Shown here piece by piece: positions 1-8,152 of a stretch of DNA of 56,869 nt. The stretch comes from Deinococcus yavapaiensis KR-236 (GTDB taxonomy: Bacteria; Deinococcota; Deinococci; Deinococcales; Deinococcaceae), in contig NZ_QJSX01000022.1 of the NCBI RefSeq assembly GCF_003217515.1, forward strand, positions 1 to 56,869. The letters are read 5' to 3'. The position numbers and the translations under genes are program-made. How positions within the stretch are numbered: the stretch's first letter is position 1; the number at the start of each line of letters is the position of its first letter. The notes beneath the pieces were generated by a model, which worked only from the letters and a program-made list of their open reading frames with translations, was not told where the DNA came from and made no database searches.

Positions 1-296
1 TGCAAAAAGCGCAGGAAGTCCAAGGCGTCGAAGCCACGGTCCAGTACCCACAAGATGCGCGTCACGCCGTGCGCAGTCAGCGCATCCTTGACTGCATTCA
101 CCGCCGTTCGGTACTCGGCGTTCTTGCTCTTGAATCCAGGGGCGAGCGTGCTGACTACCGCTTGCCGGGCTTGGCGCTCAACGGCATTACGATTGATTTC
201 TCCGGGCGGGACACCTCTGACGTGTGCATGTCGTAAACGAGTGTTGACGGTGCCGTTCAACGTCTGCAACGCAATCTGAACTGCGGAGTTAGGCAT
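1..296 (-). CDS. Transposase, N-terminal part (runs off the window)
   Basis: Reading leftwards from an ATG at 296, an open frame of 98 codons runs off the window edge. The ATG follows an AGAGGGG ribosome site by seven bases. The protein begins MPNSAVQIALQTLNG and contains ILWVLDRGFDALDFL near residues 83-97. A hydrophobic strand followed by D-R-G-F is typical of the central catalytic aspartate region of IS4-like DDE transposases. The catalytic glutamate would lie outside the window, so completeness cannot be judged. The family assignment rests on this motif alone; the open frame and ribosome site are seen directly. Confidence 0.55.
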   Translation of the reverse strand, partial: MPNSAVQIALQTLNGTVNTRLRHAHVRGVPPGEINRNAVERQARQAVVSTLAPGFKSKNAEYRTAVNAVKDALTAHGVTRILWVLDRGFDALDFLRFL

Positions 297-395
297 AAAA
301 TCGCCCCTCTGACCTGGAGAGGAAGGATCTGTTTGATCTCTCTTGTTCGGTCGCACTCGGAACCTTATAAAACCTGATGACCTTCGAGCAGATCG

Positions 396-476
396 CCGGG
401 AAAGCTCGAAACCTTGTCAAAACTTCACAACCTCGCGCGGATCGATGAGGGCGGGGCCGTCCTGGAGGAGCTTCAC
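396..476 (-). repeat. Decayed copy of the VKLL-type small-gene 3' end
   Basis: Read leftwards, this stretch matches the module at about 4690-4770 at most positions. Both derive from the 3' end of a small gene ending ..VKLL.., a relative of the one at 5948-6292. No start or intact frame remains here. The rest of the 297-631 gap shows no gene I can support. Confidence 0.5.
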
Positions 477-631
477 AGACCACGGCGGCGGGACCGACAT
501 CTGGAAGGCAGAATGTCGAGCTTCACCCTGCTGCCGCCAGAGGTTCACCTGCCTGGAAGTGGGCCGGGTGGACAGCAGCAACCGGCCCCCGCGTGTGCAG
601 GAACCGGGCTTAAAGACAGTGCCTGAAAGTC

Positions 632-3600
632 TCAGCGCACCGCGATGACGCAGCCACCAGAGACGTCCGGGTTCTCAACGCTATGGGCACCGATCAAGTA
701 GCTCTCACCCGTACCAATGAATGTGGCGGTTGTCGCCGAATTGACGATCAGGTCGTAGGGGAGGTCGTTTATCGGAAAGACATCGAATAACACACCCGAA
801 ACGCCGTCGCCGCCGGTGACAGTTGCCACGATGAAACCCTCACCGCCCGCGGAGAGTAACTTAGGGCATGAGAGGGTTACAGCTGTCACCGGCGCGGTGA
901 CGGTCACGGTGGCCGCGTTGCTGGTCACCCCGTTCACGACTTCAGTGATGGTGTAGGTGCCCGGGGTGCTGAACACGATGGTGTAGGTGCCATTGAAGCT
1001 GTCGGTGCGGGTGTAGCCAGCCGTGATGACGTTGCCGTTGGCGTCCTTGACGGTGAAGGTGGGGGCCGTGCTGCCGTTGGTGGTCACCGTCAGTGTGCTG
1101 GCCTGGTTCACGGCCACGATGGCCGGGTCGGCGACCAGGGTGTTGATCACCGGGTTGATGGTGCAGGTGGTGGTGGTCTGGCCGCCCTGATTGGTGGTGC
1201 CGGTGATGGTGTAGGTACCGGCCACCGTCGGGGTGAAAGTGGAGCTGTTGCTGCCTGCGGCGGTGGGGGTGAAGGTCACCGTGTTGCCGTTGGGGTCAGT
1301 GGCCGTGTACGTCACGCCAGCGGTGCTGCCCGTCACCGTGGAGCTGACCGTGCTCTGCGTTCCCACCACGCCTGTAGTCGGACTGCACACCAGGTTGGCG
1401 ATGGTCGGGATGACCGTCACAGTGAAGCTGGTGCTGACGCCGTTCACCTGGGCCACGATGGTGTAGTCGCCGGCAGTGCCGCCGATGAAGGTCGCCTGCT
1501 GGTTGTTGTTCGGGTCAGGCACGACGCTGACTGCAGCGCCGGCTGGTCCGGTGTACACGAAGTACGAGACCGCCTTGGTGCTGTTGGTGGTGACGCTCAG
1601 GGTGCTGCTGTGGTTCACCGCGACCGGGCTGGGAGTCGACGTGCCGCCCGCGATGGTGGTCGCGGCGACCGTGCAAGTGGTCGTGACGGCAGTGCCACCA
1701 CCGTTGGGGGTGGCGGTGATGGTGTAGATGCCGGCCACGGTCGGGGTGAAGGTCGAGCTGTTGCTGCCCGCGACGTTGCTGAAGGTCAGCGTGGCCGGTC
1801 CGGTAGCGCTGTAGGTCACGCCGGCCGTGCTGCCGGTCACCGTGGAGGTGATGGTGCCCTGGTTGCCCGCCACCAAGTTCGGACTGCACACCACGTTGGC
1901 GATGGTCGGATTGACCTTCACGGGTGTGGAGGTGGCGGTCTTGGTCGGATCCTGCACGCTGGTGGCCGTCACGCTGTAGCTGCCTGCGGTGGGGAAGCTG
2001 TAGGTGGCGCTCGTGGCGGTGCTGCTGACCAGGACGGCGTCGGCCGCAGTGGTGCTGAAGGTCATGCCTGAGCCATTCCCGCCGTTCACAGTGGCGGTGA
2101 AGGTCTGCTGGGTGTTCACGGCCACCGTCGCGCTGGTCGGGGCGATGGTCACCGAGCTTACCGGCGCCGGGGTGACGGTGACCGTCACCGTGTTGCTGGT
2201 CAAACCGTTCACGACTTCGCTGATGCTGTAGGTGCCAGCGATGCTCGCCATGAAGGTGTAGGTGCCGTTGTTGTTGGTGGTGAGGGTGTAGTTGGCTATG
2301 GGCACGACGTTGCCGTTCGCATCCCTGACGGTGAAGGTGGGGGTCGTGGTGCCGTTGGTGGTCACCGTCAGCGTGCTGGGCTGGTTCACCGGCACGCTGG
2401 TCGGGTTGGCGACCAGCGTGTTGTTCACCGGGTTGACGATGCAGGTAATGCTGGTCGTGGTGGTCACGCCGCCCTGGATGTTGGTGGCGGTCACGCTGTA
2501 GGCCGACTGGGCGGGGACGGGGACGTTGGGTGCGATGAAGGTGGCGTTGTTGGCGTTGGCCGGGTCAGGGGTGAAGGTCAGGCCGTTGGCCGTGTAGGTC
2601 ACGCCAGTGTTGCTGCCGGTCACCGTGCTGCTGATGGTGCCGGTCTGGCCCGAGGTCACGGCCGGGCAGCTGGTGGTAGCGAAGACCGAGTGCACCGTGA
2701 TGGTCGCCGGGCCGCTGGTGGTACCGTTCACCCGGGCCGCAACGCTGTAGGTCCCTGCGGTGCTGAACGCGATGGTGTAGGTGCCGTTGTTGTTGTCAGT
2801 GAGGGTGAAGCCGGACGTGATGACGTTGTTGTTAGCATTCCTGACGACGATGACGGGGACCTGGGTGCTGTTGGTGGTGACCGTCAGTGTGCTGGCCTCG
2901 TTCACGGTCACGGTGGTCGCGTTGGTCGCCACGGTGATCGTCGTCGCGGCAACGTCGCAGGTGGTGGTCTGGGCCGTGCCGCCGCCCTTCGGGGTGGCGG
3001 TGATGGTGTAGGTGCCCGCCGTGGTCGGGGTGAAGGTGGCGGCGTTGTTGTTGTTCGGGTTGGACGTAAAGGTCAAGGTGGCCGGGCCGGTAGCGGTGAA
3101 GGTGACGCCCGCGGTGCTGCCGGTGACCGTGCTGGTGATGCTGCCCTGGTTGCCCGCCACGAGGTCCGTGCTACAGGCAGTGTTACTCACGACCGCGGGC
3201 GAGGGGTTGACGGTGTAGTTGATGGTGGTGCTCGTGGCCACCGCGGTGGTGTCCGCGCTGGTGGCGGTCGCGCCGATCACGTACACGCCGACCTGGGCAG
3301 GGGTGAAGGTCGCCGTGGAGGTGCCGTTGGTGGTTGTTGCGCCAAGGGTGAAGGTGGTGCCGTCCGGCCGGGTGACGTTGAAGGCGACGTTGGCCCCGCC
3401 GGTGGTCGTGGTGGTCAGGGTCGTCACGGCGCCCACGGTCCCGGGGTTGGGGTTGGCCTGCGGCTGGGTGACCGTCGGGTTGGCGTTGACCGTGACGGTG
3501 AAGGTGGTGCTGACACCACCGCTGGTGGCGGTGATGGTGTAGGTGCCGGGCTGGGTGGCGCTGAAGGTGGCCTGCTGGTTGTTACCGGTGTTGGTGGTGA

Positions 3601-4165
3601 TGGTGGCGCTACTCGCGTTGGCGCCGGTCACCGTGTAGGTCACGGCCTGATCACTGTTGGTGGTGACGCTCAGCGTGGTGTTCTGGCCGGGAAGCAGATT
3701 GGTGGCCGAAGAGGTGCCGTTACCGATGGTCGTGGGCGTAGGGTTGGGCGCGGCGCAGACGATATGGACCGTAATGGTCTTGGTCAGCGTGTTGGCGCCG
3801 GTGCCGGCAGTCAGGGTGAGCGTCTTGTCCTGGTTGTAGCCAGTGCCGGTTGCTGGGCAGGCGGCGCTGAAGCCCAGGGTGGCAGTGGCGTTGGGCTGCA
3901 CGGTGATGCTGCCGTTCGTGACGCCACTCACCGTGATCCAGGTGGGCAGGTTGTTGAGGCCCTCCACGTTCACTGTGACGGCGCTCGTGCCGTTGTTGGT
4001 GACGGTGACGCTCCGGGTCTCGGTCTGACCTGCGGTGCCGTTGAAGCTGACCGTCCCGTTGTTGCCGAAGGTCAGGGAGGGCGGCGTGGCGACAGGAGTC
4101 TGAGCGCAGCTACCAAGCGCCAGGGCAACTGACAACAAGCTGGCGATCTGGCGTAGGTTTTTCAT
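632..4165 (-). CDS. Giant Ig-like-repeat cell-surface lipoprotein
   Basis: 1177 residues. The N-terminus is a lipoprotein signal: K/R-containing start, hydrophobic core, then LGSC with the lipidated cysteine near residue 20. The rest is Thr/Asn/Val-rich and built of tandem beta-sandwich units of about 80-95 residues. Two unit types alternate: one carries S-T-L-T-V-T-T-N ... NNNGTYTI..AGTYS, the other ST-V-T-G-S-T-A-G-V-T-Y and TFTPT-AGTYTITAT. They resemble bacterial Ig-like or PKD folds used in adhesins and surface-layer proteins. The last 75 residues diverge from the repeats and include paired cysteines. No enzymatic domain is visible. A role in surface structure or adhesion is inferred from architecture; repeated DNA makes copy-number change by recombination likely. 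A long open frame on the opposite strand is an artefact of the biased codons. Confidence 0.85.
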   Translation of the reverse strand: MKNLRQIASLLSVALALGSCAQTPVATPPSLTFGNNGTVSFNGTAGQTETRSVTVTNNGTSAVTVNVEGLNNLPTWITVSGVTNGSITVQPNATATLGFSAACPATGTGYNQDKTLTLTAGTGANTLTKTITVHIVCAAPNPTPTTIGNGTSSATNLLPGQNTTLSVTTNSDQAVTYTVTGANASSATITTNTGNNQQATFSATQPGTYTITATSGGVSTTFTVTVNANPTVTQPQANPNPGTVGAVTTLTTTTTGGANVAFNVTRPDGTTFTLGATTTNGTSTATFTPAQVGVYVIGATATSADTTAVATSTTINYTVNPSPAVVSNTACSTDLVAGNQGSITSTVTGSTAGVTFTATGPATLTFTSNPNNNNAATFTPTTAGTYTITATPKGGGTAQTTTCDVAATTITVATNATTVTVNEASTLTVTTNSTQVPVIVVRNANNNVITSGFTLTDNNNGTYTIAFSTAGTYSVAARVNGTTSGPATITVHSVFATTSCPAVTSGQTGTISSTVTGSNTGVTYTANGLTFTPDPANANNATFIAPNVPVPAQSAYSVTATNIQGGVTTTTSITCIVNPVNNTLVANPTSVPVNQPSTLTVTTNGTTTPTFTVRDANGNVVPIANYTLTTNNNGTYTFMASIAGTYSISEVVNGLTSNTVTVTVTPAPVSSVTIAPTSATVAVNTQQTFTATVNGGNGSGMTFSTTAADAVLVSSTATSATYSFPTAGSYSVTATSVQDPTKTATSTPVKVNPTIANVVCSPNLVAGNQGTITSTVTGSTAGVTYSATGPATLTFSNVAGSNSSTFTPTVAGIYTITATPNGGGTAVTTTCTVAATTIAGGTSTPSPVAVNHSSTLSVTTNSTKAVSYFVYTGPAGAAVSVVPDPNNNQQATFIGGTAGDYTIVAQVNGVSTSFTVTVIPTIANLVCSPTTGVVGTQSTVSSTVTGSTAGVTYTATDPNGNTVTFTPTAAGSNSSTFTPTVAGTYTITGTTNQGGQTTTTCTINPVINTLVADPAIVAVNQASTLTVTTNGSTAPTFTVKDANGNVITAGYTRTDSFNGTYTIVFSTPGTYTITEVVNGVTSNAATVTVTAPVTAVTLSCPKLLSAGGEGFIVATVTGGDGVSGVLFDVFPINDLPYDLIVNSATTATFIGTGESYLIGAHSVENPDVSGGCVIAVR

Positions 4166-4410
4166 ATTAATTTCACTGTACGACTTGCGGTACCGCTTCG
4201 TGGTGCGACCGGGGGCACGCTGTCAGTTCATCCGTCGGAGTCGGTTGAGGTGGCTGGGCATTGCTCCCTGAACGTCAACCCAGACTGTGGTACGCGCGGG
4301 CGTGCGGGTGGTGAAGCGCAACATTCCTACCTTCAAAGGAGTGGTTGATAGTTGTCAACCGCTTTCACGGGTATCTGTCATGGGGTACCGAGCTGGAACG
4401 TTTCGGGGGT

Positions 4411-4631
4411 GGTTCCTCGAAATTTCAGCGCTGAAGAAATGAAGGCCTGCGTACCACGAGAGCACGTCATGTACTAACGCCCCTTTTTATGGTGTCTGTT
4501 TTGTCTGTTTCGCCGGGCAGCGCTGGGGGTGCTCACCACGCGGGCTGATCTTAGGGAATCTTAGGTGCGCCGGGCAGCTCGACAGGGAGCGCGGGCGGTT
4601 CCTGGAAGTTTCAGCCCTGAAGAAATGAAGG
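4411..4631. repeat. Pair of about 33-bp direct repeats in a gene-free gap
   Basis: The stretch GGTTCCTCGAAATTTCAGCG continuing into CTGAAGAAATGAAGG (4411-4444) recurs with a few changes at 4597-4631. Both copies lie in the 645-bp gap between the lipoprotein and the MerR gene. The first half of the gap (4166-4400) is the promoter side of the lipoprotein gene, with no clear motif I can defend. Confidence 0.6.
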
Positions 4632-4689
4632 TGACAGCAGCGGAACAGGATGAAACAGGATCGCGGACCATGCGCGTCAGGTGTTGTCA

Positions 4690-4770
4690 GGTCGCGCTCG
4701 AAACCTTAGCAAAACGTAGCAACCTCGAGCGGATCGACGAGGGGCAGGCCGTCTTGTAGGAGCTTCACGA
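4690..4770 (-). repeat. Second decayed copy of the VKLL-type small-gene 3' end
   Basis: Read leftwards this encodes ILVKLLQDGLPLVDPLEVATF and a stop, clearly related to RAHLTPILVKLL in the frame at 5948-6292. It matches 396-476 at the DNA level. No intact start is present, so it is a 3' remnant of a gene duplicated around this replicon. Confidence 0.55.
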
Positions 4771-4810
4771 GGATCGGCGCGAGGTGGTGCATACCGTGTG
4801 GAACAGCAAT

Positions 4811-5692
4811 TCAGGTAGGGAGAGCAAGCGTGCCGAGCGTGTCCGCCTCGAGTAACCACCGGACGTCCGTCAGCAACTGCCCGAGGTCCGGCGTGTCCCA
4901 CGGTCCAATTCGGTACACCTCGGCATGCCAAAACTCCTCTGACCCTTTACCGATGGGTACGCCGTCCTCCCGAGCGCGTTGAAACGTCGGCGCTTTGGCG
5001 TACCCGATGTAGTCGTACAACCCGTGATGCCGCGCCGTGTACCATGTTCCGCCCGGCGTCCACCCCGACAAGATGCGGCCTTCATCAGGAACCGGCTGCG
5101 AAACTTCGAACCCGGCGATCACCTGGTGTACAACCTGATCGTCGCGTGACGGTGGGTGTGGTGGACCGAAGCACATCGGAGGGCTCGCGGGCTCCATGCT
5201 GAAGCGAGCGAGGTACGCGCGCAGTTCCTTGAACGCGAGGTCCCGCGCTTCCTCGATTCGTGAAAGCCCCACTTGGTAGTGCAGGTACACGAAGGGCACG
5301 GAGGGACGAATTTCCACGCGCACGTCATAAGGGCGCAGATCTCGTGGGTACGCGCGTCTGCGGCGAATGCCCTCGATGCGTCCCGTGAGGGTTTCGAGTT
5401 CCTGCTGCAACTGCCGTTCGTACCGATCCAGGACTTCTTGCAAGTACGCCTCGGTGGGGCACTGCATGAAGTCTCGAAGGACGTCGAGGGGCACGTGGAT
5501 GAAGCGCAGTTTCTGCAGGAGGCGCGCGTGCTCGAGTTGCGTCGGCGTGTAGTACCGATAATTGCTTTGCGCATCGATATAGGCGGGTTTGAGCAGCCCT
5601 TCCGCGTCGTAGTACCGCAGCGTCTTGATGCTGATGTTGCTCAGCTTGGCGAACTGCCCGATGCTGAACAGCGCCTCCTTGGATACGTCCAT
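4811..5692 (-). CDS. MerR-family regulator with GyrI-like effector domain
   Basis: 293 residues starting after a GGAGGCAGGG ribosome site. Residues about 8-75 form the MerR winged helix: FSIGQFAKLSNISIKTLRYYDAEGLL, then YRYYTPTQLEHARLLQKLR. A coiled-coil linker of roughly 80-112 is rich in E, Q, L and R. The remaining 180 residues match the GyrI-like (BmrR-type) ligand-binding fold, including VYLHYQVG and the late WHAEVYRIGPWD motif. Family members bind hydrophobic or cationic small molecules and untwist promoters with long spacers, often those of efflux pumps. No pump gene is adjacent, so the target is unknown. The gene is intact and stands alone. Confidence 0.85.
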   Translation of the reverse strand: MDVSKEALFSIGQFAKLSNISIKTLRYYDAEGLLKPAYIDAQSNYRYYTPTQLEHARLLQKLRFIHVPLDVLRDFMQCPTEAYLQEVLDRYERQLQQELETLTGRIEGIRRRRAYPRDLRPYDVRVEIRPSVPFVYLHYQVGLSRIEEARDLAFKELRAYLARFSMEPASPPMCFGPPHPPSRDDQVVHQVIAGFEVSQPVPDEGRILSGWTPGGTWYTARHHGLYDYIGYAKAPTFQRAREDGVPIGKGSEEFWHAEVYRIGPWDTPDLGQLLTDVRWLLEADTLGTLALPT

Positions 5693-5743
5693 CCCTGCCT
5701 CCGTCCCGTCACGATAGGTCTCGCCGGGGAGAGCGTGATGAAC

Positions 5744-5947
5744 TCAGGCGGGCTGACGGGTGACAGAGTCGATGCGCAAGGCGAGTCGGTGGAGCAGCGA
5801 AGCGAGGGTGTGCCGCCACACTGAGCCTTGAGGTGCCTTGAGGGGTGCATCGAATGGAGCGTCAATGGGGGCGTCGGTCAGTTGTTCGGTGACGCGGTCT
5901 TGGATGCGGAACAACTCGTATTGAAAGCGGGCTTGAGCGGTGTCCAT
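5744..5947 (-). CDS. Small hypothetical protein (67 aa)
   Basis: A 67-residue protein beginning MDTAQARFQYELFRIQDRV. I chose this start because a perfect ribosome site, AAGGAGG, lies five bases before the ATG at 5947. The same frame extends upstream to 6292, but the upstream part matches dispersed gene remnants and probably belongs to a different gene whose stop was lost. The product is amphipathic, with a helical N-terminus, an acidic APIDAPFDAPLKAP linker and a basic C-terminal helix. No family recognised. Confidence 0.5.
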   Translation of the reverse strand: MDTAQARFQYELFRIQDRVTEQLTDAPIDAPFDAPLKAPQGSVWRHTLASLLHRLALRIDSVTRQPA

Positions 5948-6292
5948 GTTGCCCTCCTTGCTTCCAAGGGTGAGGGCTCCAGTTACGGGAGAGTCAAGCG
6001 TCGCATGGGGATGCCTAATTTCTCTGCAAGCAACAGGAACTGTCGCAGGCGAGGTGTTCATCAGCAGCTTCACAAGGATGGGCGTGAGGTGCGCGCGCAT
6101 CTCGCTGGGCGTGCCCTCGTCGAAGGTGACGGTGAAGGCACGCGTGGGCGGTTCGAGGAAGCTCACGCGGGCTGTGCCGTCTTCGTGAATGTGGACGTGC
6201 GCGAGGTCGAAGTGATCCTCGTGAATGTGGAAGTCAAAGCCGGGCGGATGGGATCGACGAGACAGGGGCGTGACGGTTATTGATAACCGCAA
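5948..6292 (-). pseudogene. Remnant of a small DUF4160-like gene, fused in frame to the next gene
   Basis: The frame from a TTG at 6292 encodes PPGFDFHIHEDHFDLAHVHI, EDGTARVSFLEPP and a C-terminal RAHLTPILVKLL. Histidine-rich H-x-H-V-H strands followed by a short beta element and terminal helix recall DUF4160-type proteins, but the match is loose. There is no ribosome site before the TTG. Fragments of the same gene occur at 396-476, 4690-4770 and 30879-30995, the last stopping after HVHEDAFDL. I therefore read this as one copy of a repeated module that has lost its own stop codon and runs into the gene at 5744. Confidence 0.45.
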
Positions 6293-6445
6293 AAGTTACG
6301 CGGGCGGCATGGGACTGAGGCCGCCATTATCGCGGAGCAAATACGCGGGCGCCTCCCGCTTCACTTCGACCGATGTCAGTAACACGCCGAGTACGCTAGA
6401 GAGGGAAGGTGAACGCCGGGAAAAACGCCGGGCCGCTCGAAGCAT

Positions 6446-6470
6446 GAAAAAAGCGCCCTTTCGAGGCGCT
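6446..6470 (-). terminator. Rho-independent terminator inside a duplicated module
   Basis: On the minus strand AGCGCC, loop TCGAAAG, GGCGCT and a T run form a standard terminator, placed to end the small gene 6559-6825. The surrounding sequence (about 6435-6515) is nearly identical to 30798-30880 on the other strand. Confidence 0.75.
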
Positions 6471-6558
6471 GATAAGGAAAAGATAGCGTTGTATGCGCGG
6501 TGGGTCAACTCGATACGCTGGAAAGCGGACAAAAGTGCGCATAGTGAGACATGAAGCC

Positions 6559-6825
6559 TCACGTGCCCATCGGCGCGTCGTACGCATCGGTCGTCACGCT
6601 TCGCACCGGTTCGTTCGGGCTCCAGATGTCACGCAACGCCCGCAGCGCCTCCACGTAATCCGGCATTTCCGCCGCTTCCGGCGGCGCCATGGCTGGCGGC
6701 GGCTCGCTGGGCGTCGGCGACGCCGCGCGTTCGGAAAACGTTGGCACGAAGATGATCAGCGCCACGTTGACTGCCATGATGACGCTTATCAGCGCGAGCA
6801 GCACGCCCTTCGTTTTCGCGTTCAT
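6559..6825 (-). CDS. Small single-pass membrane protein
   Basis: 88 residues: MNAKTKG, one transmembrane helix (about residues 7-29, LLALISVIMAVNVALIIFV), a Pro/Ala-rich linker (SPTPSEPPPAMAPPEAA) and a soluble tail with VEALRALRDIW. Third codon positions are strongly G/C, as in neighbouring real genes. It precedes the MoxR operon in divergent orientation. A terminator lies just downstream. No family recognised. Confidence 0.6.
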   Translation of the reverse strand: MNAKTKGVLLALISVIMAVNVALIIFVPTFSERAASPTPSEPPPAMAPPEAAEMPDYVEALRALRDIWSPNEPVRSVTTDAYDAPMGT

Positions 6826-7064
6826 GCTTTTGAAGTACCACGCGCCGCCACGTGAGGAGCGCGAGCATGAAGAAAAGGACGTTGCAGGCGCCGTACCCGG
6901 TGAGCTGCGTAAACGCCCCAAGGAAGAGCCAACCACCGGCCGTCCCGGGCCGCGCGCGTGGCGTATGCCACTTCACCTACGCACGCAAGAAACAAGCGCG
7001 GCATACTGAATGTCACCGTACTGCTTCCTTCACGCCACTGCCCGGTCAATCTTCAGGAGCTTCC

Positions 7065-8141
7065 TTGAACATCGAATCCATCCCGGCAGTCGACCACGAC
7101 AGCCTCAAAGACCTCCTCGTTTCCATGGGCACCGAGCAGACGTTGATGGTGTGGGGTCCGCCGGGCGTCGGGAAAAGCGAAGTCATCGAAACCTTCGGCC
7201 GTGAACTCGGCATGCCCGTGTCCATCCTGCTCGGCTCGCAAATGAGCCCTGAAGATCTCGCCGTGCCCCTCATCGACCCCGCCACGTACACCACACGCAT
7301 GTGCCCGCCCGCGACCCTCATGCGCGCCGAGCCGAGCGTGGTGTTCATCGACGAACTCAACGCCGCCGAACCGGACGTGATGCGCGCCTTCTTCCCGCTC
7401 ATCAACGAACGCCGCATCGGAGGGCACTTCTTTCCGCGCGGCACCGTCGTCGTATGCGCCGCCAACCCCACGTCGCACAACTCCGTCGCGCGACCCATTC
7501 CCGCGCCCCTGATGAGCCGCATGTTCCACGTGCACCTCAAGATCACCTCCACGCGCGGTTGGCTCGCATGGGCCGACGCGAACGGCGTGCACCCCCTCGT
7601 GCGTGAATTCATCGCAGAAGCGGGCCTGAAGTACCTCATCGGCAAGCCTGGCGATGACGACGAGCTCGCCACGAATCCACGCGCGTGGGCGATCGCGTCC
7701 AAGGCGTTGTACGGCTGGCAAATCGACCGCGCGCCAAACGCGGGCAGCGCCGAGCACGCCAAGCGCGTCGCGCAGATCGTGCGTGGTGCCGTCGCGCCGC
7801 GAGACGCCGAAGAGTTCGGCGCGTGGCTGTCCAGGCGCTCGCAGAACTTGTCGCTGCAAGCGGTGCTGCGCGGCGAGCAGAAACTACCCGATCCCCTCGA
7901 GCACCGCGCGCTCGTCGCGCACCTCGTGACGCTGCTGCGCAGCCGCCTCGAGCACGAACTGCCGCGCCTCGAGGCGGACTTGCGCGGCGACGCGAAGGTC
8001 TTCGCCGCGCAAGCCGTGAGCTTCGTGCAGACCCTCGCCGTGAGCGCCCCCGAGCTCGGCAACGCCCTCCTCGCGAGCGAGCGCGTGCCCGCGTGGTTCC
8101 TCGAGCGGGTCGGCGCGCGCCTCGCGGCCGTGCACAACTGA
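7065..8141 (+). CDS. MoxR-type AAA+ ATPase
   Basis: 358 residues from a TTG start; CAGGAGC four bases upstream decides it, since the longer frame has no ribosome site. The Walker A loop GPPGVGKS is at about residues 32-39, Walker B VVFIDELN at about 92-99, and sensor 1 is represented by VVVCAANP. The C-terminal third is the AAA+ lid and a helical tail. MoxR ATPases act as chaperones that remodel or insert cofactors into partner proteins and are nearly always paired with a VWA-domain protein. That partner follows after 11 bp, so the two form an operon. Substrate is unknown; position near RNA-repair-type genes suggests a stress or repair role by inference. Confidence 0.9.
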   Translation: MNIESIPAVDHDSLKDLLVSMGTEQTLMVWGPPGVGKSEVIETFGRELGMPVSILLGSQMSPEDLAVPLIDPATYTTRMCPPATLMRAEPSVVFIDELNAAEPDVMRAFFPLINERRIGGHFFPRGTVVVCAANPTSHNSVARPIPAPLMSRMFHVHLKITSTRGWLAWADANGVHPLVREFIAEAGLKYLIGKPGDDDELATNPRAWAIASKALYGWQIDRAPNAGSAEHAKRVAQIVRGAVAPRDAEEFGAWLSRRSQNLSLQAVLRGEQKLPDPLEHRALVAHLVTLLRSRLEHELPRLEADLRGDAKVFAAQAVSFVQTLAVSAPELGNALLASERVPAWFLERVGARLAAVHN

Positions 8142-8152
8142 AAGAGGCGACC

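Noticed and set aside
2690..4132. 480-codon open frame on the plus strand opposite the lipoprotein
   Set aside because: It is Gly/Arg/Val-rich without any domain, lacks a ribosome site and mirrors the biased codons of the repeat gene on the other strand.
6629..6976. Minus-strand frame with a hydrophobic segment (FLGAFTQLTGYGACNVLFFMLALLTW) upstream of the small membrane protein
   Set aside because: It could be a second small membrane protein, but it overlaps 6559-6825 in another frame and after the helix becomes nonsense. No ribosome site; not supported.
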